Assembly (NCBI RefSeq): GCF_029714405.1
Contig: NZ_CP121650.1
Span: 4,407,001 to 4,471,000 of the forward strand
Source: Bradyrhizobium sp. CB82
GTDB taxonomy: Bacteria > Pseudomonadota > Alphaproteobacteria > Rhizobiales > Xanthobacteraceae
Length of the DNA: 64,000 nt
Reading direction: 5' to 3'
The translations under genes were made by a program, and so were the position numbers. Positions within the stretch are counted from its first letter, which is position 1, and every line of letters begins with the position of its first letter. Positions 27,750 through 36,502 of the stretch are shown piece after piece. The notes under the pieces are model-generated. The model was not told the origin of the DNA and did no database searches. It was given only the letters and a program-made list of their open reading frames with translations.

Positions 27750-29027
27750 ATGAACGCCGAAACGCAGCAGAGGATTCTCGACGCCGTCGATGCCGGCTTC
27801 GAGGCCCAGCTTGCGACCACACGCGATTTCGTCGCGATCCCCTCGACCCGCGGCGCGGAGGGGCCCTGTCAGGACATGATGGGCGACCTCCTGCGCGCGC
27901 GGAACTACGAGGTCGACGACTGGCACATCGATGTCGACGAACTCAGGGATCTGCGCGGCTTCGGTCCAATCGAGCACGATTTCTCCAAGGCGCGCACGGT
28001 GGTCGGCACCTACCGCCCGCAAACGAGCGGCGGCAAATCGCTGATCCTGCAAGGCCATTGCGACGTCGTGCCGGCGGGACCGCTTGATCTCTGGGACACC
28101 CCGCCATTTGCGCCTGTCATCAAGGACGGCAAAATGTATGGCCGCGGTGCCTGCGACATGAAATCCGGCACGATCGGCGCGCTCTACGCGCTCGATGCGA
28201 TCAGGGCCGCAGGCCTTCGGCCGACGGCACGGATCCATTTCCAGTCCGTGATCGAGGAGGAGAGCACCGGCGTCGGAGCGCTCTCGACGCTCCAGCGCGG
28301 CTATCGCGCCGATGCCTGCTTCATTCCGGAGCCGACCGGCGGCAAGATGGTGCGCTCGCAGGTCGGCGTGATCTGGTTTCGCCTGCGCGTGAAGGGCCAT
28401 CCGACCCATGTGGCGTTTGCCGGCTCTGGTGCCAACGCGATCATTGCGGCCTATCATCTGATCCAGGCGCTGCAAAAGCTCGAGATCGAATGGAACGAGC
28501 GCGCCAAGGGCGATCGCCATTTCAAGACGCTGAACCATCCCATCAACTTCAACCCCGGCATCATCAGGGGCGGCGACTGGGCCTCCAGCGTGCCGGCCTG
28601 GTGCGACGTCGACTGCCGCATCGCTGTGCTGCCGGGTTGGTCGATCGCCGATCATCAGAAGGAGATTTTGGCCTGTGTTGCGGCGGCGGCGCGCAACCAT
28701 CGCTTCCTCGCCAACAATCCGCCCGAGGTCGAATGGTCCGGCTTCCTGTCCGAGGGGTATGAACTCACCAACTCGGCCGCGCCGGAAGCAGCCTTCGGCA
28801 AGGCGTTCAACGCCGTTTATGGTGGCGCGGTCGAAGATCTCGTCTTCACCGCGCTCACCGACACCCGCTTCTATGGTCTGAACCACGGCATCCCCAGCCT
28901 CTGCTTTGGCCCTGAAGGCGGCGAGATCCACGGCTTCAATGAATATGTCGAGCTGGAGTCGCTGAAGAAGTCGACCAAGACCATGGCGCTGTTCATCGCC
29001 GAGTGGTGCGGGGTGGAGAGGGCGTAG
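27750..29027 (+). CDS. M20 family metallopeptidase (ArgE/DapE-like deacylase)
   Basis: A 425-residue zinc hydrolase. LILQGHCDVVPAG holds the first metal histidine and aspartate, MYGRGACDMKSGTIGAL the bridging aspartate, and VIEEESTGVGAL the general-base glutamates; the lid domain begins near VGVIWFRLRVKGHPTHVAFA. A final metal histidine is expected in GGEIHGFNEYVELESL. This is the ArgE/DapE/ACY1/CPG2 pattern; acyl-amino acids are likely substrates. It lies between the PNPOx-like gene and the kyn operon on the same strand. Confidence 0.9.
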   Translation: MNAETQQRILDAVDAGFEAQLATTRDFVAIPSTRGAEGPCQDMMGDLLRARNYEVDDWHIDVDELRDLRGFGPIEHDFSKARTVVGTYRPQTSGGKSLILQGHCDVVPAGPLDLWDTPPFAPVIKDGKMYGRGACDMKSGTIGALYALDAIRAAGLRPTARIHFQSVIEEESTGVGALSTLQRGYRADACFIPEPTGGKMVRSQVGVIWFRLRVKGHPTHVAFAGSGANAIIAAYHLIQALQKLEIEWNERAKGDRHFKTLNHPINFNPGIIRGGDWASSVPAWCDVDCRIAVLPGWSIADHQKEILACVAAAARNHRFLANNPPEVEWSGFLSEGYELTNSAAPEAAFGKAFNAVYGGAVEDLVFTALTDTRFYGLNHGIPSLCFGPEGGEIHGFNEYVELESLKKSTKTMALFIAEWCGVERA

Positions 29028-29047
29028 CGTTCTCGCTTCGCTGTCAT

Positions 29048-29125
29048 TGCGAGCGCAGCGAAGCAATCCAGAATCGCTCCGCGGCGAGAGTCTGGATTGC
29101 TTCGTCGCTTCGCTCCTCGCAATGA
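29048..29125. repeat. REP-type palindrome
   Basis: Two long arms (CATTGCGAGCGCAGCGAAGC / GCTTCGTCGCTTCGCTCCTC with CAATCCAG / CTGGATTG cores) form an extended hairpin between the peptidase and the kyn operon. Degenerate relative at 3820-3905. Confidence 0.85.
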
Positions 29126-29272
29126 CGGGCTGGTAGCTTCGCTCCCCCGAGGAGCCGCGCTTGCTCGAAACAGGGGCCGGCAAACTGCTTTAAGCTTAAA
29201 ATAAAGACTAGGACCGACGCCCCGCAGGTGGCAGACTGGCCACCTGTCGCTGGCGAATCCTTGGGAGTAACG

Positions 29273-30082
29273 ATGCGGGATTGGGATGATGCCTATGCCA
29301 ACTCGGCTCATGTGCCGGGGTCGGACAGATTGCCGGCACTGTGGGCCGAGCGCGCCGCCGCCTATCGCGCCGGGCTGAAGCACTTCCGCCCTGACATCGC
29401 CTACGGCTCCGGCGAGCGCCAGTGTCTCGACCTGATCCTGCCTGATGGCGACACAAAAGGCCTCGTCGTGTTCGTCCATGGCGGCTATTGGATGCGGTTC
29501 GACAAATCGTCATGGACCGACCTTGCTGAAGGCGCGCGCCATCACGGCTGGGCCGTCGCGCTGCCGAGCTACACGCTGACGCCGGCCGCGCGGATCTCCG
29601 ACATCACGGCCGAGATCGCCGCCGCCATCGCCACCGCGGCCGCGCACGTCTCCGGACCGATCCGGCTCGCAGGCCATTCCGCCGGCGGTCATCTCGTCAC
29701 GCGCATGCTGTGCGACGACAGTCGGCTCGCGCTCGCAATCCACAATCGCATTGTCGCGACGCTGTCGATCAGCGGCCTGCATGATCTGCGCCCGCTCCTG
29801 AAGACGAAAATGAACGCCACGCTCGGCATGTCGCTGGAGGAGGCAACGCTCGAAAGCGCCGCGCTGCATCTGCCGCGCGGGTATGCGCCGCTCACTGCCT
29901 GGGTCGGCGGCGCCGAGCGGCCGGAATTCATTCGCCAGGCCGAACTGATGGCGAATGTCTGGACCGGTTTTGACGTGCCGACGCGCCTGGTGATCGAATC
30001 CGGCTACAATCATTTCTCGGTCGTCGACGGGCTTAGGGATCCCATGTCTAAGATCACCGCGAGCCTGGTCGGTCTCGACTGA
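29273..30082 (+). CDS. Alpha/beta hydrolase, probable N-formylkynurenine formamidase
   Basis: A 269-residue alpha/beta hydrolase. GLVVFVHGGYWMRFDKS is the HGGxW oxyanion motif of AFMID-type kynurenine formamidases; AGHSAGGHLVTRM is the nucleophile elbow with the serine, and SGYNHFSVVDGL carries the catalytic histidine. The GGGAG before ATG 29273 decides the start. It is followed at 27 bases by kynA and then kynU, so it almost certainly does the middle step: N-formylkynurenine to kynurenine and formate. It is not the KynB cyclase-fold type, so no symbol is given. Confidence 0.85.
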   Translation: MRDWDDAYANSAHVPGSDRLPALWAERAAAYRAGLKHFRPDIAYGSGERQCLDLILPDGDTKGLVVFVHGGYWMRFDKSSWTDLAEGARHHGWAVALPSYTLTPAARISDITAEIAAAIATAAAHVSGPIRLAGHSAGGHLVTRMLCDDSRLALAIHNRIVATLSISGLHDLRPLLKTKMNATLGMSLEEATLESAALHLPRGYAPLTAWVGGAERPEFIRQAELMANVWTGFDVPTRLVIESGYNHFSVVDGLRDPMSKITASLVGLD

Positions 30083-30109
30083 CGGAGACCGGACGGAAGA
30101 GGGGATGTT

Positions 30110-30949
30110 ATGACCAGCAACGACTACGATCCCACCGCCGAAGGCGCGGAGACCGATTTCGCCCGGCGCATGTCCTACGGCGATTATCTCCAGCTCGATG
30201 CGATCCTCGGCGCGCAGCATCCGCTGTCGGATGCGCATGACGAGATGCTGTTCATCATCCAGCACCAGACCTCCGAGCTCTGGATGCGCCTCGCCATTCA
30301 CGAGCTCAGTGCCGCCCGCCGCGCCATCGCGCGTGACGAGGTCTCGCCGGCAATGAAGATGCTGGCGCGCGTTTCCCGCATCTTCGAGCAGCTCAACAGC
30401 GCCTGGGACGTGCTGCGCACGATGACGCCGAGCGAGTACACGCTTTTCCGCTCCAAGCTCGGACAATCCTCGGGCTTCCAGTCGAGCCAGTACCGCCTGA
30501 TCGAATATCTGCTCGGCAATCGCAATCACGCGATGCTGAAGCCGCATGCGCATGACGCCGAGGCCACACGGCTTTTGGAAGCGGAGCTGGCGACGCCGAG
30601 CCTCTACGACGAGGTGCTGCGTCTCGCCGATCGCAAGGGCCTCGCGATGCCGCCTGCCGTGCTGGCGCGTGACGTCCGCGAGACGCACAGCCTCAACGAA
30701 GGCGTGCTGGAGGCATGGCGGCGCGTCTACGAGGCGCCGGAGACGCATTGGATGCTCTACGAGCTCGCCGAAAAACTGGTCGACTTCGAGGACTATTTTC
30801 GTCGCTGGCGCTTCAACCACGTGACCACGGTCGAACGCGTCATTGGCTTCAAGCGCGGCACCGGCGGTACAGGTGGGGTCAGCTATCTCAAGCGCATGCT
30901 GGAGGTCGAGCTGTTTCCCGAACTCTGGCGCGTGCGCACGATCCTTTGA
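30110..30949 (+). CDS. kynA: Tryptophan 2,3-dioxygenase
   Basis: A 279-residue heme enzyme that opens the indole ring of L-tryptophan. The distal site [39 protein letters not shown] and the C-terminal [20 protein letters not shown] followed by [11 protein letters not shown] contain the substrate-binding and heme-ligand histidines. Length fits bacterial TDO. A GGAAGAGGGG stretch lies before the ATG. First committed step of the kynurenine pathway encoded with its neighbours. Confidence 0.96.
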   Translation: MTSNDYDPTAEGAETDFARRMSYGDYLQLDAILGAQHPLSDAHDEMLFIIQHQTSELWMRLAIHELSAARRAIARDEVSPAMKMLARVSRIFEQLNSAWDVLRTMTPSEYTLFRSKLGQSSGFQSSQYRLIEYLLGNRNHAMLKPHAHDAEATRLLEAELATPSLYDEVLRLADRKGLAMPPAVLARDVRETHSLNEGVLEAWRRVYEAPETHWMLYELAEKLVDFEDYFRRWRFNHVTTVERVIGFKRGTGGTGGVSYLKRMLEVELFPELWRVRTIL

Positions 30950-30956
30950 GCAAGTC

Positions 30957-32165
30957 ATGACCAAGACCCGACTTCGCGTTTACGACGACACCAGAACGCT
31001 CTTCCATCTGCCCGAGGGCGTGATCTATCTCGACGGCAATTCGCTCGGTGCGCTGCCGCTTGGCGTGGCCGAAAAGGTCGACCGCGTGATCCGGCAGGAA
31101 TGGGGCGATGAGCTCATTCGCGCCTGGAACACCGCAGGCTGGTATGTGCAGCCGCGCAGCGTCGGCAATCGCATCGGCCGGCTGATCGGCGCGGAGGCTG
31201 ACTCGGTGATGATGGGCGATACGCTCTCGCTCAAGGCCTATCAGGCGCTCGCCGCCGCGCTCGACATCAGCCGCGAGCGCAAGGTCGTGCTCTCCGACAC
31301 CGGCAATTTCCCGACCGATCTCTACATGGCCGAAGGCCTGATCGCGACGCTCGGTCGAGGACACCAGTTGCGCCTCGTGGCGCCGGAGGCGGTCGAGGCC
31401 GCGCTGTCGGACGAGGTTGCGGTGCTCTATCTCACCGAGGTCGACTACCGCACCGGTCGCCGCCACGATATGGCGAAGCTGACGGCAAAAGCGCATGCGC
31501 TGGGCATCGTGACCGTCTGGGATCTCGCGCATTCTGCCGGCGCGCTACCGGTCGATCTCGCTGGTGTCGGCGCCGACTTCGCCGCGGGCTGCACCTACAA
31601 ATATCTCAACGGCGGCCCCGGCGCTCCGGCTTTCCTCTACGTCGCGCCGCGCCACGCTGATCGGGCGTGGCCTGCGCTCTCCGGCTGGATGGGCCATGCA
31701 AAGCCGTTTGCCTTCGATCTTGGCTATGCGCCAGCGGGGGGCGTCGAGCGCATGCGCGTCGGCACGCCGCCGGTGCTCGCGATGGCGGCGCTCGAGGCTT
31801 CGCTCGATATCTGGGATCGTGTCGATCTCAAGGAGGTCCGCGCCCGCTCGCTCGCGCTCGGCGATCTCCTGATTGCGGAGGTGGAGCGCCGCTGCCCGCA
31901 GCTCGAGCTGGTCACCCCCCGCGCGCATGCGGAGCGTGGCTCGCAGGTCTCCTTCGCCTTCGCCGGTGGCTATGCCGCCATGCAGGCGCTGATCGCGCGA
32001 GGGGTCATCGGCGACTTCCGTGCCCCCGACATCATGCGCTTCGGCCTCACGCCGCTGTATATCGGGGAGGACGAGGTGATGAAGGCGGCGGAGATCATCG
32101 AGGAGGTGATCACGGGTGAAATCTGGCGCCGGCCGGAATACCAGGTCGTCAATGCGGTGACATGA
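30957..32165 (+). CDS. kynU: Kynureninase
   Basis: A 402-residue PLP enzyme that cleaves kynurenine to anthranilate and alanine. Motifs: YLDGNSLGALPLGVAEKVDR at the N terminus, LSDTGNFPTDLYMAEGL, VWDLAHSAGALPVDL with the PLP aspartate, and the Schiff-base lysine in GCTYKYLNGGPGAPAFLYVA. The ATG at 30957 lies seven bases after the kynA stop; the open frame upstream runs inside kynA. With formamidase and KynA this completes tryptophan to anthranilate. Confidence 0.96.
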   Translation: MTKTRLRVYDDTRTLFHLPEGVIYLDGNSLGALPLGVAEKVDRVIRQEWGDELIRAWNTAGWYVQPRSVGNRIGRLIGAEADSVMMGDTLSLKAYQALAAALDISRERKVVLSDTGNFPTDLYMAEGLIATLGRGHQLRLVAPEAVEAALSDEVAVLYLTEVDYRTGRRHDMAKLTAKAHALGIVTVWDLAHSAGALPVDLAGVGADFAAGCTYKYLNGGPGAPAFLYVAPRHADRAWPALSGWMGHAKPFAFDLGYAPAGGVERMRVGTPPVLAMAALEASLDIWDRVDLKEVRARSLALGDLLIAEVERRCPQLELVTPRAHAERGSQVSFAFAGGYAAMQALIARGVIGDFRAPDIMRFGLTPLYIGEDEVMKAAEIIEEVITGEIWRRPEYQVVNAVT

Positions 32166-32172
32166 TCGGGCT

Positions 32173-32583
32173 TCACCCCGCCTTGCGGGGTTTCGCACGC
32201 GCCGCCGGCGCCTTCTTCTTCACCTTGCCCCGATTATAGTCGATCGCCGCACGCACGAGCTGCTTCAGCGCGCGCGTGTTGATCTTGTCACCCTCCAGGA
32301 AATCGATCGCGCGACGCTCGTTGCCATCGACGCCGGCGTTGAAGAGTCTTTCGGGATCGGCGAGACGCGCTCCGTACATGAAGGTCAGCTTCACTTTGCC
32401 CTTGTGGGCGTTGGCGACCGCGATGATGCCGTCGCGCTCCCACACCGGGCTGCCCATCCATTTCCATTGCTCGACGATCTCGCTGTCGGCCTCGAGGATG
32501 GTCTTGCGCAGGCTCGCAAACGTCTTGCCGCGCCAGTCGGTGATCCCTGCAATCAGTTGGTCGATTTTTTCCAATGGAGTCAT
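32173..32583 (-). CDS. DUF1801 (YdhG-like) protein
   Basis: A 136-residue protein with the DUF1801 core: KTFASLRKTILEADSEIVEQ, WKWMGSPVWERDGIIAVANA, KGKVKLTFMYGARLADPERL and RRAIDFLEGDKIN. It ends in a lysine-rich tail (KKKAPAARAKPRKAG) that could bind nucleic acid or be a degenerate extension. Function of the family is unknown. It converges with kynU; the last codons form a small CCCCGCC...GGCGGGG-like hairpin. Confidence 0.85.
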   Translation of the reverse strand: MTPLEKIDQLIAGITDWRGKTFASLRKTILEADSEIVEQWKWMGSPVWERDGIIAVANAHKGKVKLTFMYGARLADPERLFNAGVDGNERRAIDFLEGDKINTRALKQLVRAAIDYNRGKVKKKAPAARAKPRKAG

Positions 32584-32639
32584 TTGAGGTCCTGTGTTCG
32601 GAAATCCGGTCCCGTTCTACGCCAGGCAAGCGATAGCCG

Positions 32640-32846
32640 TCAGCCGCTGCGCCATTTGGTGGCATAGGGCAGGGCGAACAGATAGAGGCCGGAGAGCAGA
32701 AGCAGGATGAGCGGGAATAGCGCCAGGAGACCGATCCAGATCGCTTGCTTCGCCAGCCCCATGGCGAGGACGTTGACGATGACGGCCACCGTGAAGGCCA
32801 TCGACAGCCAGCGGTGAACCTGCCGTATCCACATATTCCAGTTCAA
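32640..32846 (-). CDS. Small membrane protein, TTG start
   Basis: A 68-residue protein starting at TTG 32846, chosen because AGGAGGT sits four bases upstream; the in-frame ATG at 32834 has no site. Two hydrophobic segments (MAFTVAVIVNVLAMGLA and IGLLALFPLILLLLSGLYLF) are joined by a short loop. The N terminus WIRQVHRWLS resembles PepSY-like membrane proteins of this group. It may be transcribed with the ArsR/SRPBCC pair upstream. Confidence 0.65.
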   Translation of the reverse strand: MNWNMWIRQVHRWLSMAFTVAVIVNVLAMGLAKQAIWIGLLALFPLILLLLSGLYLFALPYATKWRSG

Positions 32847-32881
32847 TGAGACCTCCTGTCCTAGAGTGCAATGCGGCGGCG

Positions 32882-33307
32882 TCAGTCTGCCCGCGGCAGA
32901 ATCTCTTCCAACTTCGCCAAAAACTGCTTCCATCCGGCATGAGCGCCGCCATAGGCCTGCTTCTGGTCCGGGCGGAATCCCACCTGCTCGACGCGGAGCA
33001 GAGTTCCGCCCTGCGTCGGAGTGAGGATGAAGGTGACCACGCTCTCCAGATTGTAGGCTGCGTCCTGATGCGCAAAGTTCCAAGTGTAGGACAGCACCTT
33101 GTTCGGCTCCACCGTGAGGACCTCGCAGTCGAGCACGCCGCCCCACTCGCCGGTGAGGTTGAAGCGATGGCCGACCTCCGGCAGAAAATCGTTCTTCATC
33201 AGCCATTCCGCGATCAGATGCGGCTGCGTCAGGGCGCGCCAGAGCTTTTGCGGCGGATGTGCGAACTCGCGCTCGACGACGACGGAACGGGTCTCGGTGT
33301 TGTTCAT
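32882..33307 (-). CDS. SRPBCC / AHSA1 domain protein
   Basis: A 141-residue START-fold protein of the Aha1/CalC type: VVVEREFAHPPQKLWRALTQ, HLIAEWLMKNDFLPEVGHRF, CEVLTVEPNKVLSYTWNFAH and GGTLLRVEQVGF. Such proteins bind hydrophobic ligands in a helix-grip cavity; they are often encoded after an ArsR regulator, as here. Its ATG overlaps the stop of the ArsR gene by four bases, so the two are translationally coupled. Confidence 0.9.
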   Translation of the reverse strand: MNNTETRSVVVEREFAHPPQKLWRALTQPHLIAEWLMKNDFLPEVGHRFNLTGEWGGVLDCEVLTVEPNKVLSYTWNFAHQDAAYNLESVVTFILTPTQGGTLLRVEQVGFRPDQKQAYGGAHAGWKQFLAKLEEILPRAD

Positions 33308-33627
33308 TGGTCCATCCTCTTGAGGAGATCTTCGAGGTCGTCGAACCGGCTTTGCCAGAAGCCGGTCATCTTGCTGGTCCAGTCGATCAGCGGAGCAAGC
33401 GCGCGAAGCCGTGCGCTGTAATGCGTCTGGCGGCCTTCGTGTCGGTCGCGCACGAGACCCGCCTGCTTCAACGCCATCAGATGCTTCGAGACGGCCGGTT
33501 GCGACACGCCAGCCCGCGCGGTCAATGCGCCAACGGTCTGCTCGCCGTGGCGGCACAGCCGCTCGAAAATCGCCCGCCGGGTCGGATCGGCAAGCGTTCG
33601 GAACAGCACGTCGTGGGCGGTGGGCAT
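33304..33627 (-). CDS. ArsR-family transcriptional repressor
   Basis: A 107-residue winged-helix repressor: DVLFRTLADPTRRAIFERLC, GEQTVGALTARAGVSQPAVS, KHLMALKQAGLVRDRHEGRQ. No metal-binding cysteine pair is visible, so it belongs to the SRPBCC-linked subgroup (SdpR/YgaV-like), not arsenic sensors. The start at 33627 is preferred over 33672 because the latter would fall inside the operator palindrome. It likely represses its own operon (ArsR, SRPBCC, maybe the small membrane protein). Confidence 0.9.
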   Translation of the reverse strand: MPTAHDVLFRTLADPTRRAIFERLCRHGEQTVGALTARAGVSQPAVSKHLMALKQAGLVRDRHEGRQTHYSARLRALAPLIDWTSKMTGFWQSRFDDLEDLLKRMDQ

Positions 33628-33638
33628 GTGAGACACTA

Positions 33639-33680
33639 ATAACTCGCTGGTTATGGATTGATGTATAACCAACGAGTTAT
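33639..33680. promoter_or_regulatory. Probable ArsR operator: 16-bp inverted repeat
   Basis: ATAACTCGCTGGTTAT (33639-33654) and ATAACCAACGAGTTAT (33665-33680) are inverted with one mismatch and a ten-base spacer. It is AT-rich against a GC-rich background and lies 12 bases upstream of the ArsR start, as expected for an autorepressor site. Each arm also has imperfect internal symmetry (ATAAC...GTTAT), so two dimers may bind. Confidence 0.8.
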
Positions 33681-33779
33681 GGGTTCGTCAAGCGGTGATC
33701 GACGTACAGTGCGACTTCGGCGTCGCAACGGAGCGGCCCGTGTTTGAATCAATCAAGGCAAGCGCCGCAGCTCCGGATG

Positions 33780-33803
33780 GCAACCCGATCGAGGTCGGGT
33801 TGC
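33780..33803. other. Perfect 9-bp hairpin in the ArsR-PaaI gap
   Basis: GCAACCCGA, six-base loop, TCGGGTTGC. It lies between the divergent ArsR promoter and the PaaI gene. No T-run follows, so it is not a standard terminator; it could be part of a leader or a small RNA. Nothing else is seen in 33681-33948. Confidence 0.45.
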
Positions 33804-33948
33804 AACCGGTTTGGCCACCCAGGAGTCCCCGGGCAAAACGTGGCGCGTGGGAGAGGCATGGATATCACCACGGCCATGACTTCGGACGTTATTGCTTTGC
33901 GCCGCGAGACAATTCACGTTGAGAATTCAAGAGACTGGGAGGAGTCCG

Positions 33949-34350
33949 ATGACGCCGCTCGAAAGACTTCACGCGATGAAAATGCCGTTCGCCGAGCTCA
34001 AGGGGGTGCAGTTCGTCGCGGCCGAGCCGGATCGCGTGGTGGCGAAGATGACGGTCAGGCCCGACCTCTGCACGCTCGGCCACATCGCGCATGGCGGTGC
34101 CATCATGGCCTTCGCCGATTCCGTCGGGGCTGCCGCGACCGTGATCAACCTGCCGGCGGATGCCAAGGGGACGACGACGCTGGAGAGCAAGACCAATTTC
34201 ATCGGCGGCGCGAAGGAGGGGGCCACGGTGATCGCCACGGCGACCCCGATCCACCGGGGGCGGCGAACCCAGGTCTGGCAAACCCGCCTGGAGACCGAGG
34301 ACGGTAAGTTGGTAGCGCTGGTGACGCAGACCCAGATGATCCTCGTATGA
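33949..34350 (+). CDS. PaaI-type hotdog thioesterase
   Basis: A 133-residue acyl-CoA thioesterase of the PaaI/YdiI family. CTLGHIAHGGAIMAFADSVG holds the HGG motif that positions the thioester carbonyl, and TTTLESKTNFIGGAKEG the second conserved helix-strand. The strong GGGAGGAG before ATG 33949 fixes the start. Likely forms a tetramer and hydrolyses an aromatic or medium-chain acyl-CoA. Single gene between repeats and a GNAT gene. Confidence 0.9.
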   Translation: MTPLERLHAMKMPFAELKGVQFVAAEPDRVVAKMTVRPDLCTLGHIAHGGAIMAFADSVGAAATVINLPADAKGTTTLESKTNFIGGAKEGATVIATATPIHRGRRTQVWQTRLETEDGKLVALVTQTQMILV

Positions 34351-34500
34351 TTACGGGGCTTTGATTTTGTTAACGAATTGGTCGTTTGCCATGGCTCTAA
34401 CTTGCGTCGGTTCCCGTCTTGCAAACCATGCTGCGATGCACAATATAGGAGGTCTAGGGATTCGAACGCCTCCTCGAGGGACACCAAGAGGAGTTTTGAC

Positions 34501-35112
34501 GTGGCACTTGAAGAAACCATCCACACGGCGTCCGTCCAGGGCTATGTGCGGACCCTGATCCAGCAAGAGGAATTGCCGCTCCTGCGCGATCACCTGCTGA
34601 GGCTCGATCCCGAGAGCCGGCACGACCGCTTCAACGGTTTTCTCGACGACAGCTTCATCGAGCGTTACGCCGCTCGCTGCGCGGACGACGGCACCGTGAT
34701 CGTCGCCTACATCGTCGACGGCGTGGTCCGCGGCGCGGCCGAGCTGCATCCGCCGGAAGGCGATTCGCTGCCCGAAGTGGCGTTCAGCGTCGAAGCGTCC
34801 GCGCGTCGCCAGGGCGTCGGCACCGTGCTGTTTCGGCGTTTGATCGCGGAAGCGCGCTGGAAGGGTTTTGGGCGCCTGCGCATCACGACGGGCGCGGAGA
34901 ATCACGCGATGCGGGCGCTGGCGAAGAAGTTCGGCGCGCATCTGGCATTCCGGCACGGCGAATCCACCGGCACGATCGATCTCACCAAGACGCCGGAGGC
35001 CGAGCTTGCGGATCTCGCGGCAGCGCCGTTCAAGGCCGGCCGTGCGCTGCTGAGCTTCAACAGTACATGGTGGAAGCTGTTTTCCAGCATGTACGGCAAT
35101 CGCGCCGCCTAA
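34501..35112 (+). CDS. GNAT family N-acetyltransferase, GTG start
   Basis: A 203-residue acetyltransferase. The acetyl-CoA loop is complete in VAFSVEASARRQGVGTVLFR (RRQGVG), followed by FGRLRITTGAENHAMRALAKKFGAHL. The N terminus (ELPLLRDHLLRLDPESRHDR) is that of the group often fused to protein acetyltransferases. GTG 34501 is preceded by AGAGGAG; an ATG-started frame further upstream (34378) has no support. Substrate unknown. Confidence 0.88.
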   Translation: MALEETIHTASVQGYVRTLIQQEELPLLRDHLLRLDPESRHDRFNGFLDDSFIERYAARCADDGTVIVAYIVDGVVRGAAELHPPEGDSLPEVAFSVEASARRQGVGTVLFRRLIAEARWKGFGRLRITTGAENHAMRALAKKFGAHLAFRHGESTGTIDLTKTPEAELADLAAAPFKAGRALLSFNSTWWKLFSSMYGNRAA

Positions 35113-35166
35113 AGCACCATCCGGAAAAGTGCGCAGCGGTTTTGCCTCGTGGCAAACGTGGAGCGC

Positions 35167-35191
35167 GTTTGCGCGGAGATCGTGCGCAAAC
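35167..35191. repeat. 25-bp dispersed palindrome (second copy)
   Basis: Near-identical reverse complement of 21390-21414, just downstream of the GNAT gene. Confidence 0.5.
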
Positions 35192-35203
35192 CAAGAGAAT
35201 CAA

Positions 35204-35232
35204 AAAGCGGACCGGCAACGCCGGTCCGCTTT
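35204..35232. terminator. Bidirectional intrinsic terminator
   Basis: AAAGCGGACCGG, four-base loop, CCGGTCCGCTTT: a near-perfect stem with A-run on one side and T-run on the other. It sits between the convergent GNAT gene and the gene at 35261-35566 and can serve both. Confidence 0.8.
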
Positions 35233-35260
35233 CGTATCCGCGAGTAGAGACGAGGGCGCT

Positions 35261-35566
35261 TCAGGTGCCAGTGCGCTTGTCGTTGCCAAAGCGGCGCACG
35301 ACGCGACGCTCGACCACCACCGAGCGCTGCGCGCCTTGTTCGCCGGCAATCACGCGCGTGGCGGTGATACGGCTGTTGGTGCGGGCCTGCTTCTTCACCT
35401 CGGCCTGCACGACATCGAGCGGCATGCCCATCAGCGACGCGGCGATCTCGGCCTGCTGCTCCTGATCGTCGGTGATGCCGATCGCGGCGAAAATCGCCTC
35501 GTCCAGGGTCGGCGGATCGTGGCGGACGCGCCGCGTGCCATATTTGGTATTCCAGTCTGCGCTCAT
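35261..35566 (-). CDS. Conserved hypothetical protein, 101 aa
   Basis: A 101-residue soluble protein: VRHDPPTLDEAIFAAIGITD, QAEIAASLMGMPLDVVQAEV and a basic C-terminal strand (SVVVERRVVRRFGNDKR). The helical middle looks like a small DNA- or protein-binding unit, but no named family is recognised. Coding signature (GC at third positions) is strong, and it has its own terminator at 35204. Confidence 0.65.
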   Translation of the reverse strand: MSADWNTKYGTRRVRHDPPTLDEAIFAAIGITDDQEQQAEIAASLMGMPLDVVQAEVKKQARTNSRITATRVIAGEQGAQRSVVVERRVVRRFGNDKRTGT

Positions 35567-35670
35567 GGTGGCCTCATTTCGATCCGGGATACCTAGTGCC
35601 GACCATGTTGCATTGCAATATGAATTTGGTGTGGCATCTCAATTATTCGCGCCTTGCATTTGATCTGATG

Positions 35671-36357
35671 TCAGGACGGTGATGGCCGACCGGCGTCGAG
35701 CGCGATCGCGGGCTGGGGCCAGCGCTTCAGTGCAGCATGCCCAGCCTCGGTCAATCCGTAGATTCCCCGCTCGGCCCGTGCGAACCAGCCGTAGACATTG
35801 TGCAGCAGAATCTTGCCGGCATCAGGACATCGCGCACGCAGATCGCGCACCCGTTGCGGGCCGTCGGCGAGCGCGGAGGCGCAGGCCAGCGCCTGCTGGC
35901 GATAGGCTGTCATGATCGGCGCGCGCGTGCTGCCGCCGAGGACCGGATCGCCCTGGCGGCGCTGGTGCTCGGCAACGAGTCGCGAGCGCTTTTTCGGCTC
36001 GCGTCGCAGCGCTGCGGTCGGCGGCTTCACCAACACCTCGACCTGGCCGCGCTCGGTGACTCCAAGCATGCCGAAGCCGAGACGGCGGCAGAGATTGCGA
36101 TAGCGCGCATCGCTCTCGCGCCCCTTGCCGCGCGAGGACATTTTGGCGGCGATCCAGACCTCATCGCCGGCCGGGGCGCGGTCGACAGCCTGCAAGATCA
36201 GCTCGAGATTGAAGGCGAGCTTGAGCTCGCCGATCACCACGACCGGCGGATCGCTGGCGCTGAGGCCCACGAGATCGCAGCCGCCGATCTCGCCCTTCAC
36301 GGCGAAGCCGAGCTCTTCGAGGAAGCGTTTCACGGGCAGATAAAGCGCGGTTTCCAA
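35671..36357 (-). CDS. DUF2161 family, PD-(D/E)XK-like putative nuclease
   Basis: A 228-residue protein. N-terminal part shows a nuclease-like pattern: LYLPVKRFLEELGFAVKGEI, GCDLVG (Asp) and VVVIGELKLAF (ExK), as in PD-(D/E)XK folds; then NLELILQAVDRAPAGDEVWI. The C-terminal half (RVRDLRARCPDAGKILLHNV, YGWFARAERGIYGLTEAGHA) looks like a winged helix. DUF2161 proteins are of unknown role. It overlaps nothing and is divergent from a GrlR-like gene. Confidence 0.82.
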   Translation of the reverse strand: METALYLPVKRFLEELGFAVKGEIGGCDLVGLSASDPPVVVIGELKLAFNLELILQAVDRAPAGDEVWIAAKMSSRGKGRESDARYRNLCRRLGFGMLGVTERGQVEVLVKPPTAALRREPKKRSRLVAEHQRRQGDPVLGGSTRAPIMTAYRQQALACASALADGPQRVRDLRARCPDAGKILLHNVYGWFARAERGIYGLTEAGHAALKRWPQPAIALDAGRPSPS

Positions 36358-36502
36358 GGAAAGCTTCCGAATCTTGTTGTTCCGGTCGAAGAATCAACTG
36401 CGGCCAGTCTAGCCCGGATCGGGCTCGCTTCTCGCGCCATTTGATCGGGAGCGGATGCTGCGGCTATCTTGGCCAGCGGTTCAGTCGGGCGCTTTTGCGA
36501 AG

